Counted from the first letter of the stretch, positions 19,482 through 26,654 are shown. The stretch is DNA of 64,000 nt from Stenotrophomonas nitritireducens (GCF_001700965.1 NZ_CP016756.1:4477730-4541729), one strand, 5' to 3'. Translations and numbers: made by a program. The notes: generated by a model not told the origin, from the letters alone.

Positions 19482-20645
19482 TCAAAGCGTGCTCGTGGGC
19501 GGTGTGTAGCCTCCGATAGTTCGCGCCGGGTTTTTCGGGAACACATCTCCACGACTGCCAGACGAATAGCCAACCACCGACGATGGTGCACCTGCCTGCG
19601 ACAAATGCGTCGGCTGCGCGTCCCCTGCCCCATATGGAACCGGACCACCCTGAGGCGGCTGCGCTGGCTGTTTGTATGGATTATATGGCTCGCCCCAACG
19701 CGCAATGTCGCGGCAAACGTCATCGCGCAACACTACCCGGGTACTCTGCTCTGTAACGCACCGACAGCTGTTTTCCGATGCCATGCAGTACACATGGGGA
19801 TCTGATACCACGGCCCGGTCAACGTAAGCGGGCGCTGACCAAGGAACGTCCGCAACCATCGGTGTCAAAGCGGCTATGTACTGCTCGCCAGTTCGCGGGG
19901 CTGGACGTTCGCCATCTGACCTGACCGCCGAAGCCGAGGACTGGCCGGGCTGCGCCACAGGCGCAGTCGCGGCCATTTCCTCAGCTTCGGCTTGCCCCCT
20001 AATGCCTTTCCAGAACAGCCAACCGAACACGCTCGCAGCCAACAAGATCGCTATGGGGCCGGTGATCAGAACCTTCTTCAGTAGCGCTGGCATCCGGTAC
20101 TTGACCGTGTGCAGTTCCGCGCTCTTGTAGTACTGGAAATACTTCTGCGGCAGCTTCCATTTCTCGTGATCGTAAAGCCCTTTGATGCGCTTGAGGCCCA
20201 TGCGGACCTCATCCATGACCTGATGATTTCGGAAGATAAAGGTTTCATCCTTACCCGACTGGCGCAGCAAATGCTCATGGAAGCCAACCAGCCCGCGCAG
20301 GTGTGTATCCAGGTAATTCGGCTGCTGCGTTGCCAGCACAAGACGCACGCCAACGTGCCGGATCGTCTCCATTGCGCTGATGTATTCGGGCGGATCACCA
20401 CCGCGCCGTGCGCGGAAATACTGCTGCGCCTCATCAACAAACAATACCGCACCCGCCGGCAGATCACGCCACCGAGTCGGATCATCCCATGGCGTCACGC
20501 CGGGCACAGAAATGCCGTTGATATTGCAGGTATACACATGCTCGCCCTTCTCCACTAGCTCAACAATCCGCTGCGTCATACGCAACGACTTGCCCGAACC
20601 GGGCAAGCCAGTGAGAAGAGAAATTGAAGCGGTGTCACCGATCAT
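19482..20645 (-). CDS. zot: Zot/pI-like phage assembly ATPase
   Basis: A 387-residue homologue of inoviral pI, also called zonula occludens toxin. It drives virion extrusion through the envelope. Walker A is TGLPGSGKSLRM (K19), Walker B AGAVLFVDEAQQYF, and a single transmembrane helix (LITGPIAILLAASVFGWLFW) follows the cytoplasmic ATPase domain, with a Pro/Gly-rich periplasmic tail. The start overlaps the pVI-like gene by ATGA. The name reflects homology to V. cholerae Zot; toxin activity should not be assumed. Confidence 0.92.
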   Translation of the reverse strand: MIGDTASISLLTGLPGSGKSLRMTQRIVELVEKGEHVYTCNINGISVPGVTPWDDPTRWRDLPAGAVLFVDEAQQYFRARRGGDPPEYISAMETIRHVGVRLVLATQQPNYLDTHLRGLVGFHEHLLRQSGKDETFIFRNHQVMDEVRMGLKRIKGLYDHEKWKLPQKYFQYYKSAELHTVKYRMPALLKKVLITGPIAILLAASVFGWLFWKGIRGQAEAEEMAATAPVAQPGQSSASAVRSDGERPAPRTGEQYIAALTPMVADVPWSAPAYVDRAVVSDPHVYCMASENSCRCVTEQSTRVVLRDDVCRDIARWGEPYNPYKQPAQPPQGGPVPYGAGDAQPTHLSQAGAPSSVVGYSSGSRGDVFPKNPARTIGGYTPPTSTL

Positions 20646-20956
20646 ACTGGCGGCTCATATTTGCGAGAGAGAAAAACACGCTGCACGCCTTGGATGCCAT
20701 AGGCACTAAGCATGATTGAAATTGCGGTATCCAAACCAAGCGCATGTACCCAATTCGCTGCAATCGCTGGAACGGCGTTCCAAACGTTGACTGCTTGATC
20801 AATAAGCGGTTCATAGACGAAATGCTGAGCAGCGAAGCCCAGCCCAAGCGCGCTGAGGGCCTTGCCGATCCACAGCGCAAGTTTGAGTTTGAGCAGCTTG
20901 TTGAGCACACCCGCAAGCGCGCCGAGAAAGGGATTGTCAACGGAGAACCACGACAT
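20642..20956 (-). CDS. pVI-like minor coat protein (DUF2523)
   Basis: A 104-residue hydrophobic protein with about three membrane segments (FLGALAGVLNKLLKLKLALW, ALSALGLGFAAQHFV and a C-terminal helix). Its size and place between the pIII-like adhesin and Zot are those of the DUF2523/pVI minor coat protein of inoviruses, which anchors pIII at the virion end. It overlaps zot by ATGA and starts 2 bases after the adhesin stop codon. Confidence 0.82.
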   Translation of the reverse strand: MSWFSVDNPFLGALAGVLNKLLKLKLALWIGKALSALGLGFAAQHFVYEPLIDQAVNVWNAVPAIAANWVHALGLDTAISIMLSAYGIQGVQRVFLSRKYEPPV

Positions 20957-20957
20957 A

Positions 20958-22463
20958 TCAGCGTCTCCACAAAATTGGAAAGGCCGCGATCATGGCCGCA
21001 GCAATGATGATCTTCTTGATGATGGCGAGTGCGTCATAGAAGCCCTGAGGCATCACAACTTTAGTGCCCATGATGTCCACGTCAGGAATAACGTTTCCGC
21101 CGCCGATGCTCAGCCTATTCTGATTCAGCGTTGGCGTTACCCCATCCCCTGCCCAAAGGCCACCCACTACACCCGCCAGATCATCCCCTGCCCCGTCGGC
21201 TGCCCCTGACCGCGCATCACCCTTCGCAGCATCCCTATCGCCCTCAAACGAGCAGCGCTGCTTCCACTGCTGCAACACTTGTGAATAAGCCTCTGCCTTG
21301 CAGCTCTTGCCGGCACAGACAGGTATGTCGTTCTCACCGCAGCCAGTACCATTTGTGATTTCGTTGCCCTTGGTATTGCACTCAATTTTCCAAGTGAATT
21401 TGAGCTGTAGGCACTTCAATGTGTCTCCAGTGCAGATCGGCGGCGTGTCGCAGTTGCCAGAATCCGTGGCTGAATCACCATCATCCTTATCACCGTCCTT
21501 ACCATCGCCCTTGGACGGTTTCCCGTTGCCAGATGTGTTACCGGAACCATCTGGCTGATTATCGCCCGTACTGTTCTTGGCGCTCCCTGCAGGAGCTGTT
21601 TGGTAATTGGTTACGTTGTAAGTTGTGCAGGTGTTATTAATGCATGCGGTCTGCTGGTGCCCCTCCTTTCGTTGCCAATCTTTGTTATCAATTTTTACAT
21701 TCGGTGGAGTGACTGGCTCACCCTTCTTGCCCTTTACCTGGGCATCGTCACCATCGATCTTCTTGCCAGTTTCGTTCGGCGTCCAGCAAAAAGTTTTCCC
21801 CGTTGATGCTGTAGCACAATGATCACCGTTTGACTTGAAACAGGACGTCTGACCGCCACCCAATGCAGTGCATTCTGGCTCGGTGGGCTTAGGCTGCTCT
21901 TCACGAGTGTCGATAGCACCGTTCTGGCTCAGAGATTGAGAAGTACATGTTTCATTGAGGTACGTTGCGTTACGACGCCCATAGAGCATGACGCCGCCTG
22001 GCTGACTATATGAAATCTGCTCTTGTTGGATTTTGCAGCCAGCAACACAGCTGGGCCATGGCATTGGACTTCCAGCTGACTTGTCACCTGCTGGAGTCGT
22101 CACGTTTCGAGCGGAACACGTTTTTCCGCTCGAGAACCAAAAAGTTTTAGACGAATCGCCGCCATCAGAACCGGAAACCCGGCAACGCGGAGTGCTGGGG
22201 CCGGTAGCGTGCACAACACACTCAAACCCGCCATTCCCGTATGAGTCAACAACGGAAGTGCAGTCTTTGGCAATTTTGGGATAACCGCCATAAGGCTCGT
22301 AATAAGACATGCTGTTGGAGACAGCAGCCTTGCACTGCGAATACGCTTCGCCCTGATCGCAAATACCGCTAGATGCACATGAAGCAGAAGATTGCGCCTG
22401 CACAGGATCGATACCTTGCCACACATACGCAGCGACAAGCAGCAGTGTAAAAAGCCAACGCAT
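20958..22463 (-). CDS. pIII-like adsorption protein
   Basis: A 501-residue secreted protein: signal peptide (MRWLFTLLLVAAYVWQGIDP...VQA), a Cys-rich N-terminal half with more than ten Cys, a Gly/Asp/Lys/Ser low-complexity linker near residues 335-375, a second Cys-rich domain, and one C-terminal transmembrane helix (IIKKIIIAAAMIAAFPILW). This architecture is that of inoviral tip adhesins (pIII, OrfU, TspB-like), which bind pili and the Tol system. Its ATG overlaps the stop of the preceding 22-codon gene (TGATG). Confidence 0.85.
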   Translation of the reverse strand: MRWLFTLLLVAAYVWQGIDPVQAQSSASCASSGICDQGEAYSQCKAAVSNSMSYYEPYGGYPKIAKDCTSVVDSYGNGGFECVVHATGPSTPRCRVSGSDGGDSSKTFWFSSGKTCSARNVTTPAGDKSAGSPMPWPSCVAGCKIQQEQISYSQPGGVMLYGRRNATYLNETCTSQSLSQNGAIDTREEQPKPTEPECTALGGGQTSCFKSNGDHCATASTGKTFCWTPNETGKKIDGDDAQVKGKKGEPVTPPNVKIDNKDWQRKEGHQQTACINNTCTTYNVTNYQTAPAGSAKNSTGDNQPDGSGNTSGNGKPSKGDGKDGDKDDGDSATDSGNCDTPPICTGDTLKCLQLKFTWKIECNTKGNEITNGTGCGENDIPVCAGKSCKAEAYSQVLQQWKQRCSFEGDRDAAKGDARSGAADGAGDDLAGVVGGLWAGDGVTPTLNQNRLSIGGGNVIPDVDIMGTKVVMPQGFYDALAIIKKIIIAAAMIAAFPILWRR

Positions 22464-22531
22464 CAGATCAGCCCATCCGCGACGATGTAACCGCCGATGA
22501 TCCAAAGAACAAGAACAAGTAGTCCGGTCAT
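22463..22531 (-). CDS. 22-residue hydrophobic phage peptide (pVII/pIX candidate)
   Basis: Reads MTGLLVLVLWIIGGYIVADG and ends LI, a single short membrane helix. It sits between the coat hairpin and the pIII-like gene, whose ATG overlaps this stop. Filamentous phages encode tiny pVII and pIX end proteins of about 30 residues, usually near the coat gene, and this is a reasonable candidate. Too short for ordinary gene finders. Confidence 0.55.
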   Translation of the reverse strand: MTGLLVLVLWIIGGYIVADGLI

Positions 22532-22540
22532 GATGTGCGA

Positions 22541-22560
22541 AGGGCGGGTTTCCCCGCCCT
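22541..22560 (-). terminator. GC-rich hairpin after the major coat gene
   Basis: The perfect stem AGGGCGGG / CCCGCCCT with a 4-base loop lies 16 bases after the coat-protein stop. Inoviruses use a terminator or attenuator here so that coat mRNA outnumbers adhesin mRNA. No T-run follows. Confidence 0.6.
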
Positions 22561-22575
22561 CCCCTTGTCGATCGC

Positions 22576-22833
22576 TTACTTGCCGCCAATCAGGCCAAAG
22601 GCCTTCATGGTCCACTTACCTACGGCGTAGGCGGTATAGATCAGGACACCGGCAGCCACCATGGCAGCGATTGCGGCCAGAACGGTGGCGCTGTCGAAAC
22701 CATCAGCGGCGAACGCCAATCCAGGAGCGGCAGCAGCACCGCCAAGCGCCACAGCAGCGCCCACACGGTCACGCAGCGAACGACCAACAGCCTTGGCACG
22801 AATCAGTGCAGTTTCACGAGTATTGCGATTCAT
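22576..22833 (-). CDS. Major coat protein pVIII precursor
   Basis: An 85-residue precursor: a 42-residue leader (positive N-region, hydrophobic core, AFA cleavage) and a 43-residue mature coat beginning ADGFDSATVLAAIAAM. The mature part has a short acidic N-terminus, one transmembrane helix and a basic C-terminus (VGKWTMKAFGLIGGK) that would contact DNA. This is the standard pVIII plan. The start overlaps the preceding 67-residue gene by ATGA. Confidence 0.9.
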   Translation of the reverse strand: MNRNTRETALIRAKAVGRSLRDRVGAAVALGGAAAAPGLAFAADGFDSATVLAAIAAMVAAGVLIYTAYAVGKWTMKAFGLIGGK

Positions 22834-23033
22834 TCTTCATTTCCTTGTTTTGGGATGATCAAACGGAGTGCAGCGAGAGTTACAAGGCCAACAAAAATCG
22901 CTGGACCCACGGTGTTGGCCTGTTCGACCGTGGGAAGCATGTCCACCCAGCTGGGTTGATCCAGCCAAGCGGATTGAGCACACGACCCGTCCTGCAAAGG
23001 CACCGGATCGATGCATACGAGGACGCGGGCCAT
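22830..23033 (-). CDS. 67-residue phage membrane protein (minor coat candidate)
   Basis: A short protein with two Cys near the N-terminus (MARVLVCIDPVPLQDGSCAQ), a C-terminal transmembrane helix (GPAIFVGLVTLAALRLIIP) and the tail KQGNEE. Position between the ssDNA-binding protein and major coat, and coupling to the coat gene by an ATGA overlap, suggest a minor coat or assembly role. I recognise no named family. Confidence 0.6.
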   Translation of the reverse strand: MARVLVCIDPVPLQDGSCAQSAWLDQPSWVDMLPTVEQANTVGPAIFVGLVTLAALRLIIPKQGNEE

Positions 23034-23036
23034 GGG

Positions 23037-23327
23037 TTAAGCCTTGGCCGGAACGGTTGCGCGGACCAGCGCGGGGAACTTCGACCAGTTGGCCGTGCCC
23101 TTGTTGACCTGGATCATGGAAGCGGTGTCCATGACGTATTCGCCAACCGGATAAGCGGTCTGGCCTTCCTCAAGGCGCACGTCATATGGGTAGCCAAAGC
23201 CACCGGCTTCCAGCTTCGCTTTCTGCTTGCGCGTGGTGTAGGCGCGTTCCTTGCCGCTGTCGTCTTCGAAGGTGCCTTTGCGCTCGGTTACTTCGGCAGA
23301 GAGGATGGTGACCTTGATCAGTTCCAT
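23037..23327 (-). CDS. Phage single-stranded DNA-binding protein (gpV-type)
   Basis: A 96-residue protein beginning MELIKVTILSAEVTERKGTF, with a beta-rich pattern and many basic and aromatic residues (YTTRKQKAKLEAGGFGYPYD). Its size and position directly after rep match the inoviral ssDNA-binding proteins that coat the replicated strand before packaging. AAGG lies upstream of the ATG. It starts 13 bases after rep. Confidence 0.82.
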   Translation of the reverse strand: MELIKVTILSAEVTERKGTFEDDSGKERAYTTRKQKAKLEAGGFGYPYDVRLEEGQTAYPVGEYVMDTASMIQVNKGTANWSKFPALVRATVPAKA

Positions 23328-23340
23328 GATTTTTCCTTGG

Positions 23341-24441
23341 TTATGCCCGCGATTCCGGGCTATCGATATGCCCCGATGGGGCGAAAAGAATTGCGGTAAG
23401 CAGCTGAGCGGCGTCTTCTGGACGCGGACACCACGGCGGCAGCTTGGCGCGGGCTGTGCCGACAATCAGGCGTGAGAGCGTTGATTCATCACCACCGGAT
23501 GCGTGGAGCATCGCGTTGATCATTGGCCCGTACTGGCGACGGAAATGCATGACGGCGCGGGTGCAGTTGGCGAGCAGCTTTTCTGTGGCGATGCGCAGGC
23601 GTTGGCCGATGCCATCAACGAAGTCGAGGATGGGGTAAGAGCCAACCAGATACGGGGCTGGATCAGTGAGCATGTCCAGGGGAAGTTCACGCCGATTACT
23701 GGCGTGGAACTCGCCTTCATAGCGCACCCATTCGGAAGCCATGTCACCCTGCTCCCTGCCCTTCTCATACACGCGTAGCTGCTGCTCAGACTTGCGGCTA
23801 CCCACGTAGAAGGTCTTGCCGGTGCGGTTGCCCATGTCATCAATCAGGCGGGCTTTAGGCCGCTGACCGCGACGGTCAAAACCGCCCTCGTTGTAACGAT
23901 CAACGGCCCACTGCACCGGCCACTGACCGAGGAAATCATCTGCCGCGATATCGACGCGCGTAATGCGTGCATCGGATAGCCCCAGCAGTGAAGCGAGCGA
24001 CGACCACCGCTGCGCATGGTCATCGCCACTGCTGGCCTCAAATATGCGGCAACCATTGCCAGTAAGTTCCAGACGCGCGGTGTGCACGCCGTCCTTGCGG
24101 ACCGTGGCAAGGCCGCCGAATTCCAACAGGCCTACATGCTCGCCACCGGCTTGCAGCGATACGCGCCAGTTGTAAAACCGGCCACGCGAAGGATCGCCGA
24201 GTTCAAACAGGCCCGGGAAGAAGTGGCCGGCCAATGCCTGGGCCACGGCGCGGACGCAGGAACCTACCGGGCCGTCCAGATCATCAAGGACCGCTTTGCG
24301 GTCATCGACCATGCCATACACGTCAAGGACGGAAATAAGATCGAAGGCGGAGGCCAGCCAGTCGATCACTACCCCGATTCGTTCAGTTTCACTGACTCCC
24401 CTGTTAGACGAGGGGAGTCCCGAAGCTGCGGCCTCATGCAT
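23341..24441 (-). CDS. Phage replication initiation protein (Rep_trans family, RstA-like)
   Basis: A 366-residue initiator that should nick the phage origin for rolling-circle replication. Visible parts are VIDWLASAFDLISVLDVYGM, LGLSDARITRVDIAADDF, TGKTFYVGSRKSEQQLRVYEKG and WVRYEGEFHASNRRELPLD, typical of PF02486-like inoviral Rep (RstA). The ATG at 24441 was chosen because it overlaps the preceding gene's stop. A perfect 9-bp inverted repeat (24394-24419) falls in its first codons. Confidence 0.88.
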   Translation of the reverse strand: MHEAAASGLPSSNRGVSETERIGVVIDWLASAFDLISVLDVYGMVDDRKAVLDDLDGPVGSCVRAVAQALAGHFFPGLFELGDPSRGRFYNWRVSLQAGGEHVGLLEFGGLATVRKDGVHTARLELTGNGCRIFEASSGDDHAQRWSSLASLLGLSDARITRVDIAADDFLGQWPVQWAVDRYNEGGFDRRGQRPKARLIDDMGNRTGKTFYVGSRKSEQQLRVYEKGREQGDMASEWVRYEGEFHASNRRELPLDMLTDPAPYLVGSYPILDFVDGIGQRLRIATEKLLANCTRAVMHFRRQYGPMINAMLHASGGDESTLSRLIVGTARAKLPPWCPRPEDAAQLLTAILFAPSGHIDSPESRA

Positions 24442-24745
24442 AGCTGGCGCCCTCCCCGTAAACCACGGTGCGGGTGCTGCCGAGCACAGCCACGACGCGG
24501 TAGGAGCGACGGCCACGCAGCAGCGCATTCCACCAGCGAGCGCGGGCGACGGCCCATGCGTCATCCCGGCCATAGCGGCACTTAGGAAGCCATGGACCGT
24601 CACCGATGCGGTGTTCAATCTCGTAGTTGGGTTGCGGCATGGCGCGGAGCGCTTCGACTTCCACGTCCAGATGCGACGAGGCCGGAAGCGGCTCGTAGAA
24701 GCGCGGATCTACGCGACGGATGCCGTAGGGAACGCGGTTAGCCAC
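24434..24745 (-). CDS. Phage protein of unknown function, 103 residues
   Basis: A soluble, Arg/Trp-rich product (YGIRRVDPRFYEPLPASSHL, WNALLRGRRSYRVVAVLGST). The GTG at 24745 is chosen because it overlaps the stop of the preceding 33-residue gene, like the other starts in this cluster. Its stop overlaps the rep ATG (ATGCATGA). No family recognised; the basic composition would suit a DNA-binding accessory of replication. Confidence 0.55.
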   Translation of the reverse strand: MANRVPYGIRRVDPRFYEPLPASSHLDVEVEALRAMPQPNYEIEHRIGDGPWLPKCRYGRDDAWAVARARWWNALLRGRRSYRVVAVLGSTRTVVYGEGASYA

Positions 24746-24839
24746 GCCGACCACCAGAGCGCAGCCATGCCACGTAAACAGCAAAAATCAGCGACCAGAG
24801 GAAAGCCCACAGGAGGTTGTCGAGGAGGAAATCAATCAC
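24738..24839 (-). CDS. 33-residue hydrophobic phage peptide
   Basis: Starts GTG and reads VIDFLLDNLLWAFLWSLIFA, then VYVAWLRSGGRRG: a single membrane helix with a basic C-terminus. The start overlaps the previous stop (GTGATTGA) and the stop overlaps the next GTG (GTGGCTAA). In size and build it resembles pVII/pIX end-cap proteins of filamentous phages, but that is inference. Confidence 0.5.
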   Translation of the reverse strand: MIDFLLDNLLWAFLWSLIFAVYVAWLRSGGRRG

Positions 24840-25029
24840 GGCGCGCCTCCCGAGTAGAACGAAGGCGACGACGACGCAGGCGAAGAAGCACGCGCACGGA
24901 ATGAGCGATCCGATACCAATCACGCGTGATGAGCCACAAGACCGGGCCGAAACCGCAATAAATGGCAATCACCAGCATCAGCGAGTTCCAGTCGCTGGCG
25001 GTGATGACGTAGCAGGAGGGATCAGCCAC
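24832..25029 (-). CDS. 65-residue phage membrane protein
   Basis: Begins VADPSCYVITASDWNSLMLV, with one or two hydrophobic segments (LVIAIYCGFGPVLWLI) and a very basic tail (RVLLRLRRRRLRSTREARRD). The GTG start overlaps the stop of the preceding 22-residue gene (GTGGCTGA). The arginine-rich tail suggests contact with nucleic acid or the inner membrane surface. Family unknown. Confidence 0.5.
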   Translation of the reverse strand: MADPSCYVITASDWNSLMLVIAIYCGFGPVLWLITRDWYRIAHSVRVLLRLRRRRLRSTREARRD

Positions 25030-25090
25030 GGCGCACCCACCGGATGTAGTAGAAGCAACCGAGCAGCGCCAGCGGAACAAGAACGATCAC
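25022..25090 (-). CDS. 22-residue hydrophobic phage peptide
   Basis: Reads VIVLVPLALLGCFYYIRWVR and ends RG, a single membrane helix with a positive end. The GTG overlaps the preceding stop (GTGA) and the stop overlaps the next start. It is supported only by its place in an unbroken chain of overlapping starts and stops. Confidence 0.42.
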   Translation of the reverse strand: MIVLVPLALLGCFYYIRWVRRG

Positions 25091-25254
25091 TGGCCTACCT
25101 CCGCCCTAGCACAGGCAACAAGGCAAGCAGCGCGGTACGCGGAATCAACACGCGCATCCCGGCGAGCAATCACCCAGCCAAACAAACGGGCGGTGCCGAC
25201 CGAGAACAGCACGGCGGCGCAGAAAAGGCAGAGCGGAAGAATGACGTCGCTCAC
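25087..25254 (-). CDS. 55-residue phage membrane peptide
   Basis: Begins VSDVILPLCLFCAAVLFSVG, with an N-terminal hydrophobic helix and then a short soluble tail (RDARVDSAYRAACLVACARAEVGQ). The GTG at 25254 overlaps the preceding stop (GTGA), and its own stop overlaps the next GTG. No family recognised. Confidence 0.48.
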   Translation of the reverse strand: MSDVILPLCLFCAAVLFSVGTARLFGWVIARRDARVDSAYRAACLVACARAEVGQ

Positions 25255-25388
25255 TTGGCACCGCCGATGAGAGCGATGCGCTCATCAATGGCGGCTTCAA
25301 CCTGGACGACCTTGGCCGCATCACCGAGACGCGCCCAGTGGCGGCGAACCGCGTACAGCTGGTGCAGCTTCAATCCGTCGAGTTGCAT
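25251..25388 (-). CDS. 45-residue phage early protein
   Basis: Reads MQLDGLKLHQLYAVRRHWAR, then a helical, charged stretch ending ERIALIGGAK. GGGGAG precedes the ATG at good spacing. It is the first gene of the leftward phage operon, divergent from the repressor and just beyond the operator. Possibly a small regulator or replication accessory; not identified. Confidence 0.55.
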   Translation of the reverse strand: MQLDGLKLHQLYAVRRHWARLGDAAKVVQVEAAIDERIALIGGAK

Positions 25389-25452
25389 AGTGCACTCCCC
25401 TCCCCTACGCCCTAGATGCCCGCACCCGGCTCTAGGGGAGACCGGGGCGGGA

Positions 25453-25519
25453 GTATTCCCTGTGGAATACAAGGTCGCAGTATCCTGACGGGGAAACGAA
25501 AGTCAACCCACGGGAATAC
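25453..25519. promoter_or_regulatory. Prophage operator region between repressor and early operon
   Basis: The perfect inverted repeat GTATTCC-CTGT-GGAATAC lies at 25453-25470. A second half-site GGAATAC lies at 25513-25519, directly before the repressor ATG, where binding would block its own translation or transcription. The 133-bp divergent interval must hold both promoters. This is the expected target of the 25522 repressor. Confidence 0.65.
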
Positions 25520-25521
25520 AC

Positions 25522-25893
25522 ATGGAAACCATCGCTGATCTGATCGAAGCGGCACGCAAGCGAACTGGCGCCACCTACACGGATATCAGCGAGCGCTTGG
25601 ATCGCTCCAAACAGCTGATAACGAACTGGAAATCAGGGAAAAAGGTGCCGACAGATGGTGACGTGCTGGCACTGGCAAGGATGGCCGGAGAGAACGCGGA
25701 CAAATGGCTTGCGATAGCTCAAGCAGCGCGAACCGAGGGCGAAGCTAGGACGCGCTGGGAGCTAATTGCGCAAAAGTTGGGGGCGGTCGCTATGGCCCTA
25801 GTGATAGGGGTTGGCCTCGCCTCCCCTGCGCACGTACAGGCGGCAGAACCGGGTAATTCCACGCACGGTGTATACATTATGCGAAATGGGTGA
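25522..25893 (+). CDS. HTH repressor-like phage protein with membrane segment (DUF3693-like)
   Basis: A 123-residue product: N-terminal helix-turn-helix (TYTDISERLDRSKQLITNWK) followed by KVPTDGDVLALARMAGENAD, then a hydrophobic segment (AVAMALVIGVGLASPAHVQA). It is the likely lysogeny regulator, facing the early operon across the operator. Its last codons, VYIMRNG, are encoded by the dif half-site of the right attachment site. In the excised circle the frame would stay open for 30 further codons, ending at the DUF3653 start. Confidence 0.8.
   Translation: METIADLIEAARKRTGATYTDISERLDRSKQLITNWKSGKKVPTDGDVLALARMAGENADKWLAIAQAARTEGEARTRWELIAQKLGAVAMALVIGVGLASPAHVQAAEPGNSTHGVYIMRNG
25871..25889. 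other. Right attachment site (dif half-site)
   Basis: TATACATTATGCGAAATGG is identical to 18546-18564. Only the centre and one arm of dif are kept; the other arm is phage sequence (CACGCACGGTG). This hybrid site is expected after XerCD integration at dif. Confidence 0.85.
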
Positions 25894-26654
25894 TTGGGCG
25901 GATCAGCTGGATCTGGCTTTGGATCTCATCTGTCAGTTTTTTTAGTTCGTGTCCTTTTGCTGACGGGACAACTAGAGATGTACTTTTCCGCCAACTAAAG
26001 ATGTACTTTTTGCTCGACCTGCTGTCTACCGCGGATAATTTCGTCGCGATTAGGTAGATGTTCTTACTCGCCGCGTCCGCCAAACGACAGGCCGGCAATG
26101 TGCAACGGGCCAGAGGCGCCCTTTCAAGGCCCCTCCATAGTGTAGCCCAGGGCCTTCTACGGGCCTTGATCGCGTGTTTTTCGTGTCAGGCAGCCGACGG
26201 CGGTGAGGTGTCGCTACTCGGCCTCGGAGCCCACAATATTTGGGCTTTGGTGCGGATCAATGAGATTCGAGGGCCAACGTTGGCCTTCATCTGGGTGACA
26301 CAGAAAACACGCGCATCCGCTGGATTTCCAACTCAACTAGGGGTCTCGGACGTTTGGACCGAAGCATCCTCAACGCGACGCGGCGATCCCCTTCTGCAGA
26401 TCCTTAGCCTCTCGCTCGCCCCGAGTTCTGTCGATTAGTGCATCTCCATGCCCCGGCGCAGGGGCGTTGGGCCCCTTGACGGCTGTCTACTGCGGACAAT
26501 TTCGTCGCGCGCAGGTAGATCTTGCTGGTTTGGAAGCAGATAAGTCCGTCACCCTGTGACCGAACGTAGAAATTTGCGTATGTTGTCAAACGCAATACGC
26601 TAGACGGCTCAGCGTGATGCCGTAGGAATTCTAGTCAACAGACGTAGACATTGA
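25894..26654. other. Degenerate non-coding stretch with IS-end-like repeats
   Basis: About 760 bp with no credible gene. It starts with a 26-bp copy of phage left-end sequence (25906-25931). Then comes a tandem pair of ACTARAGATGTACTTTT units (about 25970-26010), which resemble multiple terminal repeats of IS21-type elements. Two 42-bp direct repeats follow (listed separately). It reads as layered remnants of past insertions. Confidence 0.5.
26021..26523. repeat. Two imperfect 42-bp direct repeats, 461 bp apart
   Basis: Copies at 26021-26062 and 26482-26523 share GCTGTCTAC-GCGGA-AATTTCGTCGCG-AGGTAGAT with six or seven differences. Each starts with GTCTAC and ends with GTAGA, so the ends are weakly palindromic. 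They flank a segment without a gene. They could be transposon ends or recombination sites; their identity is unknown. Confidence 0.55.

Larger units (their letters stand above)
18535..25889. mobile_element. Filamentous phage (Inovirus) prophage integrated at dif
   Basis: A 7.35-kb prophage bounded on the left by a full dif site and on the right by a dif half-site. It encodes a complete inoviral set on the minus strand: small early genes, Rep, ssDNA-binding protein, major coat pVIII, pIII-like adhesin, pVI-like protein and a Zot/pI assembly ATPase. On the plus strand it has a DUF3693-like repressor, a DUF3653 gene and one membrane protein. No integrase is encoded, as expected for phages that use host XerCD. 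Gene content resembles Stenotrophomonas phages of the SMA/SHP type and Xanthomonas Cf1 relatives. It appears intact. Confidence 0.92.

Noticed and set aside
19482..20645. Zot as a host-directed toxin
   Set aside because: All parts match the phage assembly ATPase pI; homology to the cholera protein does not show toxin activity.
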